Assembly (NCBI GenBank): GCA_003281795.1
Contig: QCAW01000001.1
Location: forward strand, 79,206-114,148
Length of the DNA: 34,943 nt
Source of the DNA: Pelagibacteraceae bacterium AG-345-F21
Lineage (GTDB): Bacteria > Pseudomonadota > Alphaproteobacteria > Pelagibacterales > Pelagibacteraceae
Reading direction: 5' to 3'
A program made the position numbers and the translations under genes. Shown one piece after another: positions 17,296-24,875 of this stretch (positions are counted from its first letter, which is position 1; each line of letters starts with the position of its first letter). The notes under the pieces were generated by a model. The model saw nothing but the letters and a program-made list of their open reading frames with translations, did no database searches and was not told the DNA's origin.

Positions 17296-18132
17296 TTAAA
17301 TAGTTTTAGCTATTGATAACCAAAAATTAGGATATTTTTTCCTCATTTTCCTAAAGGCTATTTTTGCATTATTTTTACTCTGAAAAACTCCATAACATAC
17401 CGAACCTGATCCAGTCATCCTAGAAAAATAACACCCCTGATTTTGCCCAATTTCATAGGTCAATTTTTTTATTATTGGATGTTTTTTTTCTACAATTGAT
17501 TGAAGATCGTTTTTTTTGTCATGAAGAAATTTAATAAATTTAAAATTAGAATTAATTTTATTTAAGCTGTATATGGCTTTTGGTGAATATTTTCTCACTT
17601 TTGAATATACAGATTTTGTTGAACTTCTTATATTTGGATATATTAACAAAAAATGAAGATTATACTTTGTCTTAAAACTACCTATCTGTTTTAAATTTTT
17701 CAAATAGCCTTGTTTATAAAAAAATAATTTAAAATCAGAACCAATTTTTCTTTCTAGTACGTTCATTAAACTTTTTTTTATTTTACCTTTAACTAATTTT
17801 TTGACAAGAAATGCTCCGTTGCTAGTCCCTCCTCCTAGTCCAGCAAATACAGGTATCTTCTTATTTACAGTGACAGTATAATAATTTTGAATTAATTTTT
17901 TTTTTCTTAATATCTCTAAAGTTTTTGAAATTGAATTGTTTGAATTATTGATTAAATTTGAAAATTTACCTTTAAACTTAATTATATCTTTTTGGCCAGA
18001 AATTTTTTTTATATTCACACTGTCGAATAAATTTAAAATGCAAAAAATTGATTGTATATTATGTAAATTTCTATTTACTTTTTTATTTACATTTAATGAT
18101 AAATTAATTTTAGAGAAAGATTTTAATATCAT
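17296..18132 (-). CDS. ispE: 4-diphosphocytidyl-2-C-methyl-D-erythritol kinase
   Basis: GHMP-family kinase of the MEP isoprenoid pathway, phosphorylating CDP-methylerythritol. At 278 residues the length is normal. The N-terminal FSKINLSLNV carries the catalytic lysine. The ATP-binding glycine loop is PVFAGLGGGTSNGA (residues near 91-104), followed by the catalytic aspartate in KIGSDFKLFF. SRMTGSGSVCYGVF is the third GHMP motif. It starts six bases after the TPR gene, an order found in many alphaproteobacteria. It and ispH at the window end give two MEP steps in this region. Confidence 0.93.
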   Translation of the reverse strand: MILKSFSKINLSLNVNKKVNRNLHNIQSIFCILNLFDSVNIKKISGQKDIIKFKGKFSNLINNSNNSISKTLEILRKKKLIQNYYTVTVNKKIPVFAGLGGGTSNGAFLVKKLVKGKIKKSLMNVLERKIGSDFKLFFYKQGYLKNLKQIGSFKTKYNLHFLLIYPNIRSSTKSVYSKVRKYSPKAIYSLNKINSNFKFIKFLHDKKNDLQSIVEKKHPIIKKLTYEIGQNQGCYFSRMTGSGSVCYGVFQSKNNAKIAFRKMRKKYPNFWLSIAKTI

Positions 18133-18138
18133 TAAAGC

Positions 18139-19833
18139 TTATAGGCCTAAAATTAGTTTCTCTTCAATTATTTTTTTTTGCTCTTGTTTTGTGTTCTTTA
18201 ATTTTAAAACATAATTCCAATAGTATCTTGCTTGTATTTTTTTTCCATTTTTCCATAATACATCACCGAAATGATCATTGACTATTGGATCTGCTGGCAT
18301 CAACTCCACTGCTGTTTGAAGGTATTTTTTAGCTTCTTTAAATCTTTTCAATTTGTAGAACGCCCACCCCAAAGAGTCTATAATATAAGGGTCGTTAGCT
18401 TTCAGTCTGTTTGCTTGTTTAAGCATTTCTAGTGATTGCTCAATTTTGACACCTTGCTCAATCCATGAATAAGCTAGATAATTTATTACATAAGCTTGAT
18501 CAGGACTAGCTTCAAGTGAAGCCAATAAATCTTTTTCAGCTTTTTTCCATTTTCCTAATCTTTCATAAGAAACGCCTCTTCCCTCTAAAGCTTTTGGAAA
18601 TAAAGAATGACTCGGTTCAATCTTATCAATTAATTCAGTGTAAAATTTTATAGAGTATTTGAATTTTTCATTATTTTTTAAAAAATCTGCATAATCGTAA
18701 GTTTCATAAATACTCTTAGTTAATATTTTTTCATAAGCTTTGGACAGTAATTTAAGAGCTTTTTCTTTTTTATTTTCTTTAAGAAGTATCCTTGCATTTT
18801 GTTTAGTAGCGTACCACAAATATGCATCACCATGCTTTCCAATTTCAGTGTAAATAGCTTTGGCAACTCCATAATTAGATATTTTATAAAAATTTTCCGC
18901 AAGTAATGTATCAAATGATTGAAAATCATCATTTAGATATTTAGACAAATTGATATAAAAATTTGAGAAAATATAAAATGATTGAGAAGACAAAGCATTA
19001 GCTGTTATGTAAAGAATTTCTGCAACAATATGTGATTGATTTTGACAATTGAAACTATTTTTAATTTTTTTATCGATCAAGTCTATTTTCAGCTGATTAA
19101 GAAGCAAATTTCTAGGATACAAAGTAAGAGAGAAATTTAAAAACTGTATGGCTTTTTCTGTTTTTCCAACGTTAATTAAGTATTTTACGTAAAAATAATT
19201 GTACCTCGAAAAATCTGTATTAGGGTCAGCGGTTAACTTTTTATAAAAAAAATCAGTATTTGGACTGTTGTGAAAACATTGCAAAAAGACATTTTGAATA
19301 TTTTTTAAATTTTCAAATCTAGAATCTAGATTGTTTAATTTTTTTTGAGAACTTAATAAGTCCAAATCGCCAAAATTTGTCCAGTTTAAAAGGGACTCGG
19401 ATATAAACTCACTTAATAAAAATCCAGAATTTCTATTTTTAAGTTTTAAAAAATACTTTTTTGCTAATCTAAATTGTTTTTCCTTTAGGTAAAAAATACC
19501 TATAATTAAATTACTTTCAAAATTCGCTAAATTCTTTTGTTCTAATTTTTTAGAATACTTGTACGCATCCTTTATTCTGCCTGAATTAACCAAAGAATAT
19601 AAATATTTTGATGAGTAGTTGCTATGACTCTCCTCGAGTCCGTTGAGCTTATCAAAATTTTTATAAGAATCTCTATAATTGTTTTCATTTAAGTATATAA
19701 CGCCAGAAAAGTAATTAGATATATAATTTTCTTCATTAAATTGATCAATATTTTTAGCGCCTAAAGATGAAATAAAAGTGATTACAAAAAGAAATTGTAT
19801 TATAATCCTTAAATGAAATTTAAATACGTTCAT
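18139..19833 (-). CDS. exported TPR-repeat protein upstream of ispE
   Basis: A 564-residue protein with an N-terminal signal-like segment (basic start, then FLFVITFISSLGA up to about residue 26), so it probably acts in the periplasm or at the membrane. Tetratricopeptide repeats are clearest at residues about 410-550, e.g. EGRGVSYERLGKWKKAEKDL, DSLGWAFYKLKRFKEAKKYL and NDHFGDVLWKNGKKIQARYY. Weaker helical repeats fill the rest. The last repeats resemble the TPR protein that commonly sits next to ispE in alphaproteobacteria. No catalytic site is seen; a scaffold role is inferred. Its start is only eight bases from the divergent uracil-DNA glycosylase gene. Confidence 0.8.
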   Translation of the reverse strand: MNVFKFHLRIIIQFLFVITFISSLGAKNIDQFNEENYISNYFSGVIYLNENNYRDSYKNFDKLNGLEESHSNYSSKYLYSLVNSGRIKDAYKYSKKLEQKNLANFESNLIIGIFYLKEKQFRLAKKYFLKLKNRNSGFLLSEFISESLLNWTNFGDLDLLSSQKKLNNLDSRFENLKNIQNVFLQCFHNSPNTDFFYKKLTADPNTDFSRYNYFYVKYLINVGKTEKAIQFLNFSLTLYPRNLLLNQLKIDLIDKKIKNSFNCQNQSHIVAEILYITANALSSQSFYIFSNFYINLSKYLNDDFQSFDTLLAENFYKISNYGVAKAIYTEIGKHGDAYLWYATKQNARILLKENKKEKALKLLSKAYEKILTKSIYETYDYADFLKNNEKFKYSIKFYTELIDKIEPSHSLFPKALEGRGVSYERLGKWKKAEKDLLASLEASPDQAYVINYLAYSWIEQGVKIEQSLEMLKQANRLKANDPYIIDSLGWAFYKLKRFKEAKKYLQTAVELMPADPIVNDHFGDVLWKNGKKIQARYYWNYVLKLKNTKQEQKKIIEEKLILGL

Positions 19834-19841
19834 ATTCTCTC

Positions 19842-20543
19842 ATGACAAAAAAAGTTAATTCTAAGACTATAAAGTTAGTAAAATTTTATAATCTAATTAA
19901 TTATAATTTAATTTATAACAACCAAGCAATCAATAGGTATAAAAAAGATTTTCTTGAAATATCTGGAAAAAAATCTGAAAGCCTTCAAAAACTTAAAAGA
20001 TCTATAACTAATATTAAAAATTGTGAATTAAAAGAAAATGCTACAAATATTGTTTTTAGCGATGGTAATCCCAAATCCAAGATAATGATCGTAGGAGAAG
20101 CTCCAGGATTTAATGAGGATCAAGAAGGATTACCATTTGTAGGTAGAGCTGGTGCTTTATTAGATAAAATGTTAGCAGCAATAGATTTAAACAGAAAAAA
20201 TGTCTATATTTCTAATATAATAAATTACCGGCCTCCCGAAAATAGAAGGCCATCAGAAGAAGAAACTAAAAGGTATTTGCCATTTATTACAAAACATATC
20301 GAAATTATAAGTCCAAAGATATTAATTTTACTTGGTAGCACTGCACTGAATGCGCTAATAGGAAATGAAGTTGTTATTTCAAAAGCCAGAGGAAAATGGA
20401 TTGAAAAGAAATTTGGTCAATGCAAAGCTTCGGTTATTATCACTTTTCATCCAGCTTTTTTAATGAGACAGCCTGCCCAAAAGAAATTGGCATGGATTGA
20501 TTTAAAAATGATAAGAGATAGAATATTAAAATTGAAAATTTAA
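19842..20543 (+). CDS. uracil-DNA glycosylase, family-4-like, without the usual Fe-S cysteines
   Basis: Removes uracil from DNA to start base excision repair. The 233-residue protein has the family-4/5 core: IMIVGEAPGFNEDQEG (motif A), PFVGRAGALLDKML, YISNIINYRPPENRRP and the C-terminal ITFHPAFLMRQP (motif B with catalytic His). Classical family-4 enzymes have four cluster cysteines. Here only C53-region KNCELK remains, and the positions in NYRPP and RYLPF carry Tyr. The form NCELKENATNIVF matches alphaproteobacterial relatives for which a cluster-free class has been described from Bradyrhizobium. It abuts rnhB with no gap. Confidence 0.88.
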   Translation: MTKKVNSKTIKLVKFYNLINYNLIYNNQAINRYKKDFLEISGKKSESLQKLKRSITNIKNCELKENATNIVFSDGNPKSKIMIVGEAPGFNEDQEGLPFVGRAGALLDKMLAAIDLNRKNVYISNIINYRPPENRRPSEEETKRYLPFITKHIEIISPKILILLGSTALNALIGNEVVISKARGKWIEKKFGQCKASVIITFHPAFLMRQPAQKKLAWIDLKMIRDRILKLKI

Positions 20544-21116
20544 TTGAAAAAAAGTTTAACTATAGCTGGTGTTGACGAAGTGGGAAGAGGATGTTTGGCT
20601 GGCCCAGTAATTTCAGCAGCAGTAATTTTGAAAAAAGGTATAAATTTAAATCTTTTGAAAGACTCGAAGAAAATTTCGTTTAATAAAAGAGCAAAAATTT
20701 CAGAACATATCAAATTAAATTCTTATTATGCTATAGGAATAGCTTCTGTTGAAGAAATATTAAAACTTAATATTTTACAAGCCTCTTTGCTTTCTATGAA
20801 AAGAGCGATAGGTAAATTGTCAGTTAAACCAGAGTTAATACTAATTGACGGTAATTTTGCTCCTAAAAACCTAAAAAATTTTAAAACGATTATTAACGGA
20901 GATGAGAAAATTAAAGCAATAAGTGCTGCCTCAATAATTGCAAAAGTTTATAGAGACAATTTAATGCTTAAATTATCTGAAAAATTTTCAAATTATTCTT
21001 GGGATAAAAATTTTGGGTACGGAACTAAAGCTCATTTAAATGGTTTAAAAAAATTTGGTGTTACTTCCCACCATAGGAAAAACTTTAAGCCGGTACACAA
21101 GATATTGTCAAAATAA
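20544..21116 (+). CDS. rnhB: ribonuclease HII
   Basis: Cuts RNA strands in RNA-DNA hybrids and removes single ribonucleotides from DNA. The 190-residue protein has the RNase HII signature AGVDEVGRGCLAGPVISAAV with the D-E pair (residues 10 and 11), LILIDGNFAP with the third acidic residue, and ISAASIIAKVYRD with the fourth. HHRKNFKPV is the usual C-terminal segment. The start is TTG, immediately after the TAA of the glycosylase (TAATTG), suggesting translational coupling. rnhB followed by ccrM is a known alphaproteobacterial neighbourhood. Confidence 0.94.
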   Translation: MKKSLTIAGVDEVGRGCLAGPVISAAVILKKGINLNLLKDSKKISFNKRAKISEHIKLNSYYAIGIASVEEILKLNILQASLLSMKRAIGKLSVKPELILIDGNFAPKNLKNFKTIINGDEKIKAISAASIIAKVYRDNLMLKLSEKFSNYSWDKNFGYGTKAHLNGLKKFGVTSHHRKNFKPVHKILSK

Positions 21117-21188
21117 GAATCCTTAACACAAGAGAGTCCATTTTTTTTATAAAATGGTTTGACCCTAAATTCAATTTAGAGTTGAATC
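21117..21188 (+). promoter_or_regulatory. cluster of three GANTC methylation sites before ccrM
   Basis: GAATC (21117-21121), GAGTC (21134-21138) and GAATC (21184-21188) lie in 72 bases between the rnhB stop and the ccrM ATG. The last is five bases before the start codon and lies in an inverted repeat (ATTCAA 21169-21174, TTGAAT 21182-21187). A second inverted repeat, CCATTTT/AAAATGG (21138-21144 and 21151-21157), lies between. GANTC is the target of CcrM, so self-regulation by methylation is suggested. No complete CtrA box is visible. Confidence 0.55.
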
Positions 21189-21193
21189 TAAAA

Positions 21194-22267
21194 ATGACGA
21201 ATTATTCCAACAAAATTTTAAATGCCGATTGCTTGAAAGAGCTGAAGAAAATTCCTGACAAAACTTTTGATTTAGTTTTTGCTGACCCGCCTTATAACAT
21301 GCAGATTGGAGAAAAACTAACACGACCTGATGCAAGTAAAGTTGCAGGAGTAAATGATAAGTGGGATCAGTTTAGTAGTTTTGAACATTATGATGGTTTC
21401 TGCAAAGCATGGTTGACTGAATGCAAAAGAATTTTAAAAGACAATGGAAGTATTTGGGTAATAGGTTCTTATCATAATATTTTTAGATTAGGATATCACT
21501 TACAAAATTTAGGTTACTGGTTGCTAAATGATGTGATTTGGAGAAAAAATAATCCAATGCCTAATTTCAGAGGTACTAGATTTACTAATGCTCATGAAAC
21601 TTTAATCTGGGCTTCAAAAAATAAAAAATCTAAATATACTTTTAATTACCAGTCTCTAAAATGTCTAAATGATGATTTACAAATGAGATCGGATTGGACG
21701 TTCCCTATTTGTAACGGAAAAGAAAGATTAAAAAAAAATGGAAAAAAAGTTCATTCTACACAAAAGCCAGAGGTGTTACTTCATAGAATTATTTTAGCTT
21801 CTACTAATAAAGGCGATGTAGTTTTTGACCCTTTTTTAGGAACTGGGACTACAGCGGTAGTATCTAAGAAGTTAGGTAGATATTACTGTGGAATTGAAAA
21901 AGATAAAAAATACTTTAGTGCTGCAAAAGAAAGAATTAATAAAACAACAAAGATTGAAGATGATTATCTTGACACAATAGAAAACAACAAATCAAAACCT
22001 AGAATACCTTTTGGATCACTAGTTGAACTAGGAATAATAAAGCCTGGAACAACTTTAATGGACTCTAAAAAAAGAATTAATGCAAAGATAATGGCTGATG
22101 GAAGTATCAAGTATAAAGAATCTGAGGGCTCAATTCATAAAGTAGCAGCAAAAATTATGGGGACAGAGAGTTGTAATGGTTGGACTTACTGGCACTATAA
22201 TTCAAATGGATCAATTGTGTTAATTGATAGTCTAAGACAAAAATTTATTGCAGGAAATCAGTCCTAG
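21194..22267 (+). CDS. ccrM: CcrM-type adenine DNA methyltransferase (GANTC)
   Basis: Solitary beta-class N6-adenine methylase, known in alphaproteobacteria as the cell-cycle methylase. From the ATG at 21194 it has 357 residues. The catalytic DPPYNMQ is at 31-37 and precedes the SAM motif FDPFLGTGTTA (211-221), the beta-class order; HSTQKPEVLLHRI lies just before it. The C-terminal ~85 residues (IPFGSLVELGIIKPG, then KIMGTESCNGWTYWHY) form the RAMA-like DNA-recognition domain of CcrM. A TTG at 21182 would add four residues but lies in the putative regulatory hairpin, so ATG is preferred. No restriction gene is nearby. The stop shares CTAG with the convergent monooxygenase gene. Confidence 0.95.
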   Translation: MTNYSNKILNADCLKELKKIPDKTFDLVFADPPYNMQIGEKLTRPDASKVAGVNDKWDQFSSFEHYDGFCKAWLTECKRILKDNGSIWVIGSYHNIFRLGYHLQNLGYWLLNDVIWRKNNPMPNFRGTRFTNAHETLIWASKNKKSKYTFNYQSLKCLNDDLQMRSDWTFPICNGKERLKKNGKKVHSTQKPEVLLHRIILASTNKGDVVFDPFLGTGTTAVVSKKLGRYYCGIEKDKKYFSAAKERINKTTKIEDDYLDTIENNKSKPRIPFGSLVELGIIKPGTTLMDSKKRINAKIMADGSIKYKESEGSIHKVAAKIMGTESCNGWTYWHYNSNGSIVLIDSLRQKFIAGNQS

Positions 22268-23394
22268 TTTTTATAAACTATACCCAAATAAGATCTGATA
22301 AAACTCTTTCTTTTTATTAAAAATTTCATAAAATAATTTCTTATTATCTGCATAATTGAACTTGAAAAATGAAATGCAAAAAAGTTAAGATTTGACCTTT
22401 TTCTAATTATTTTTATTCTTTTCAGTCTATGTTGAAAATAAATATTTTGAGAGTCCAATTTGCCTTCTTTGAGTAAATTAAACAATTCAAAGGCGCTTTC
22501 AATTGATTGCCCAGCGCCTTGCGCTAAAGTTGGCAAAAATCCATTAAATGCATCACCAATATAAAAAACTTTATTGTTTGTTGAGGGAAGAATTTTTTGC
22601 ACAGAGTATAGTGGCCAATATTTTAAGTCTCCTTTAAAAACTTCTTCTAAACTTGCGTTTTGACTAATTACTTTTTTAATGAGAGATTTAATATTGTCAG
22701 GATCATATTTCTTGTCTCTTGCTATACAAACAAAATTCAGCTCATTATCTTTATTTATTGGATAAATAACTAAATGACAATTTTTTCCCATCATTATGCT
22801 TATTCTTTCATCATTTATGTTTAATTTAGATTTTGACTTAAGTATTGTTCTTATAGCTATAGCTTTTTTAAATTCAGGCTTATTTTTTTTCTTCTCAAAA
22901 AAAGACCTTGTATTAGAAAACATGCCATCAGCACCTACAATAATATCTACTAGATCATTAGTATTATCTTCAAATTTAATAAGTACTTTGTCTTTTACTT
23001 CAGAGACTTCTTTAATTCTTTTTCCAAATCTCAAATGTTGGGTATAGATTTCATCTTTTAAAAACTCAATTAATGTTGATCTTTGTAAAGTAGTATATTT
23101 AGTTTCTTCGGAATTAAACTGCGCAAGATTCAAATCACAAATTTTTTTATTTTGAATATTATAAAAATCTACTCCTTTAGGGTGATAAATTTGTCTTTTA
23201 TCTATTTTTTTAAAACCAATTTGATTTAAAATTTTTACACCATTAGTTGACAGTTGAATTCCATAACCTTCATCGAGAGATAAACTTTCTGCTTTTTCAT
23301 ATAACATAAATTGATGTTCAGAAAACTTTTTAATTAAATTTGCGAGAGTTAGTCCTGCTATACCAGCACCTATTATGGCTAATTTTTTTTGCAT
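22264..23394 (-). CDS. FAD-dependent monooxygenase (PHBH/UbiH-like), substrate unknown
   Basis: A 376-residue flavoprotein of the FAD_binding_3 family. The dinucleotide fold IIGAGIAGLTLAN is at 7-19, the GADGMFSNTR motif (DG, binding FAD and NADPH) near 154-163, and the second FAD motif YIGDAFNGFLPTLAQGAGQ near 279-297. Most relatives have GDAAH there; here His is replaced by Asn. YGIQLSTNGVKILNQIG resembles salicylate hydroxylase-like members. A ubiquinone hydroxylase role is possible but not supported by a specific motif. It follows mutY with the overlap TAATG, so the two are probably co-transcribed. Confidence 0.82.
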   Translation of the reverse strand: MQKKLAIIGAGIAGLTLANLIKKFSEHQFMLYEKAESLSLDEGYGIQLSTNGVKILNQIGFKKIDKRQIYHPKGVDFYNIQNKKICDLNLAQFNSEETKYTTLQRSTLIEFLKDEIYTQHLRFGKRIKEVSEVKDKVLIKFEDNTNDLVDIIVGADGMFSNTRSFFEKKKNKPEFKKAIAIRTILKSKSKLNINDERISIMMGKNCHLVIYPINKDNELNFVCIARDKKYDPDNIKSLIKKVISQNASLEEVFKGDLKYWPLYSVQKILPSTNNKVFYIGDAFNGFLPTLAQGAGQSIESAFELFNLLKEGKLDSQNIYFQHRLKRIKIIRKRSNLNFFAFHFSSSIMQIIRNYFMKFLIKRKSFIRSYLGIVYKN

Positions 23395-24395
23395 TAGAAT
23401 AAAGTTGAAACCTGTCTTAATATTTTCTTTGTAAAATTTGGTATAAATTCTTTATTATTTTTTAAAGAGTACCAGTTATGTGTTGCGGGTATTTTATTTG
23501 AAAATTTATAATATAAATTGATGTTCAGTTTCAAATTTGAAATATTGTTCTTATAGTTTTTTAAAAAAATCCAGTTTTTATTATTTGAAAAACCATAAGA
23601 TTCCTTCATTGTTGGTAAGTTAAAATTTCTCAAAAAACTTACTTGATTTTGTTTTGTTAAAGCTATCTGTTTTTTTGTATTAATATAACAAAAAACATCG
23701 TAATTTTTATCTATAATCATTTTTTTGCTAAAGTTTTTTATTTTATCAGTAGATTTAAAATATTTACAAGTTTTATTCAAACAGCAAGAAACGCAATTTG
23801 GGTCTTTTGGTTTACATACCAATGCACCAAATTCCATCAAAGCTTCTACAAAATCTGCATTTCTTTTTGAATAAAATAGTTTTTTTTTATTTTTCATAAT
23901 AAATTTTTCAAAATTTATTTTCACCGCCTGTTTGTTTAAGTATCTTGAAAAAACTCTCTTAACATTTCCATCAACAGCAATCGTGGGTTTATTGTAAACT
24001 AAACCTAATAGTGCATTTCCTGTATAATCTCCTATACCGGGTAGTTTTTTAATTTCCATTAATGTGTTTGGAAGTTTTAATTTATAAATATTCACTAATT
24101 GTCTGGAACATGACAAAAGATTTCTGGCCCTTCGATAATACCCCAGACCCTCCCACATTTTTAAAATTTCTTTATTATTGCTTCTTGATAAAGCTCTTAA
24201 ATTTTTAAATTTTTTTGTAAAATTATTAAAATAAGGTATAACAGTTTTTACTTGCGTTTGTTGCAACATAAATTCACTTAAAAGTCTATAATAAAGCTTT
24301 TTAGGCGAATTTTTGCTAACACGCCAAGGTAAACTGCGTTTATTATTATCGTACCAAGCAAGAATTTTTTTTGGTAAATTAATATTTAAATGCAT
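23394..24395 (-). CDS. mutY: A/G-specific adenine glycosylase
   Basis: Removes adenine mispaired with 8-oxoguanine. The 333-residue protein starts near the typical N-terminus (ILAWYDNNKRSLPWR). It carries the catalytic Glu in SEFMLQQTQVKTVI, the helix-hairpin-helix LPGIGDYTGNALL, and the catalytic Asp in TIAVDGNVKRVFSRY. The 4Fe-4S loop is C-x6-C-x2-C-x5-C in CKPKDPNCVSCCLNKTC. The C-terminal NUDIX-like domain (about 225-333) is divergent but complete. Its ATG lies in the palindrome ATGCAT, shared with the divergent start of the dciA-like gene. Confidence 0.95.
   Translation of the reverse strand: MHLNINLPKKILAWYDNNKRSLPWRVSKNSPKKLYYRLLSEFMLQQTQVKTVIPYFNNFTKKFKNLRALSRSNNKEILKMWEGLGYYRRARNLLSCSRQLVNIYKLKLPNTLMEIKKLPGIGDYTGNALLGLVYNKPTIAVDGNVKRVFSRYLNKQAVKINFEKFIMKNKKKLFYSKRNADFVEALMEFGALVCKPKDPNCVSCCLNKTCKYFKSTDKIKNFSKKMIIDKNYDVFCYINTKKQIALTKQNQVSFLRNFNLPTMKESYGFSNNKNWIFLKNYKNNISNLKLNINLYYKFSNKIPATHNWYSLKNNKEFIPNFTKKILRQVSTLF
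24390..24395. other. ATGCAT palindrome giving start codons on both strands
   Basis: Plus strand: ATG at 24390-24392 starts the dciA-like gene. Minus strand: ATG at 24395-24393 starts mutY. Each protein therefore begins Met-His and the genes overlap by six bases. No other in-frame ATG lies near either conserved N-terminus. The promoter and leader of each must be inside the other gene, or the messages are leaderless. Confidence 0.8.
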
Positions 24396-24875
24396 AATAA
24401 ATATAATAATAAATTAAACAATTTCACACAAGGACTAAGGCCCTTTTCAAATTCTTTGCCTAAGACTCTAAAAAAATATTTAAGAAAGGGCGGATACAAC
24501 TATTCAAACATTATTGATAATTGGACTAATATGATGAACAAAAACATATCTGACTCTTGTTATCCTGTAACTATAAAGATGAAGAAAGAAATGAGAAAAG
24601 GCACTTTAATTCTTAATGTAATTCACGGAAAAGAATTAGAAGTAGAATATGCAAAAAAAGAAATTATAGATAAAATAAATAGCTTTTTTGGATATGAGTG
24701 TATTAGCAAAATAATTTTAAAAATTGTACAAGAAAAAATTAAAACAAAAGAAAATAAATTTCCTAAAATAAAAAATGTCGATAAAGTAAACAAAAATATT
24801 GATAAAATAAATAATACACAATTAAAAAGTTCACTTAATAATTTTTTAAAGGCATTCAATGAAAGAGAAAAGTAA
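24390..24875 (+). CDS. DUF721 (DciA-like) protein
   Basis: A 161-residue basic protein of the DUF721 family. The N-terminal KH-like part shows LPKTLKKYLRKGGYNYSNIIDNWTN, matching the family's L-x-K...W-x-x-(I/V) pattern, followed by GTLILNVIHGKELEVEYAKKEIIDKINSFFGYE. DciA members load the replicative helicase DnaB in bacteria lacking DnaC. Alphaproteobacterial DUF721 proteins next to mutY and a DsbA-like gene are commonly found, but loader activity here is inferred. The last 45 residues are Lys/Asn-rich and low complexity. The 3' end overlaps the next gene by 17 bases. Confidence 0.75.
   Translation: MHNKYNNKLNNFTQGLRPFSNSLPKTLKKYLRKGGYNYSNIIDNWTNMMNKNISDSCYPVTIKMKKEMRKGTLILNVIHGKELEVEYAKKEIIDKINSFFGYECISKIILKIVQEKIKTKENKFPKIKNVDKVNKNIDKINNTQLKSSLNNFLKAFNEREK

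Noticed and set aside
21138-21157. CCATTTT/AAAATGG hairpin as an intrinsic terminator for rnhB
   Set aside because: The stem is AT-rich, with two G-C pairs, and is followed by GGTTTGACCC instead of a T run; more likely part of the ccrM control region or chance.
21117-21193. CtrA-binding box (TTAA-N7-TTAA) before ccrM
   Set aside because: Only one TTAA half-site (21123-21126) is present without a partner at the right spacing.
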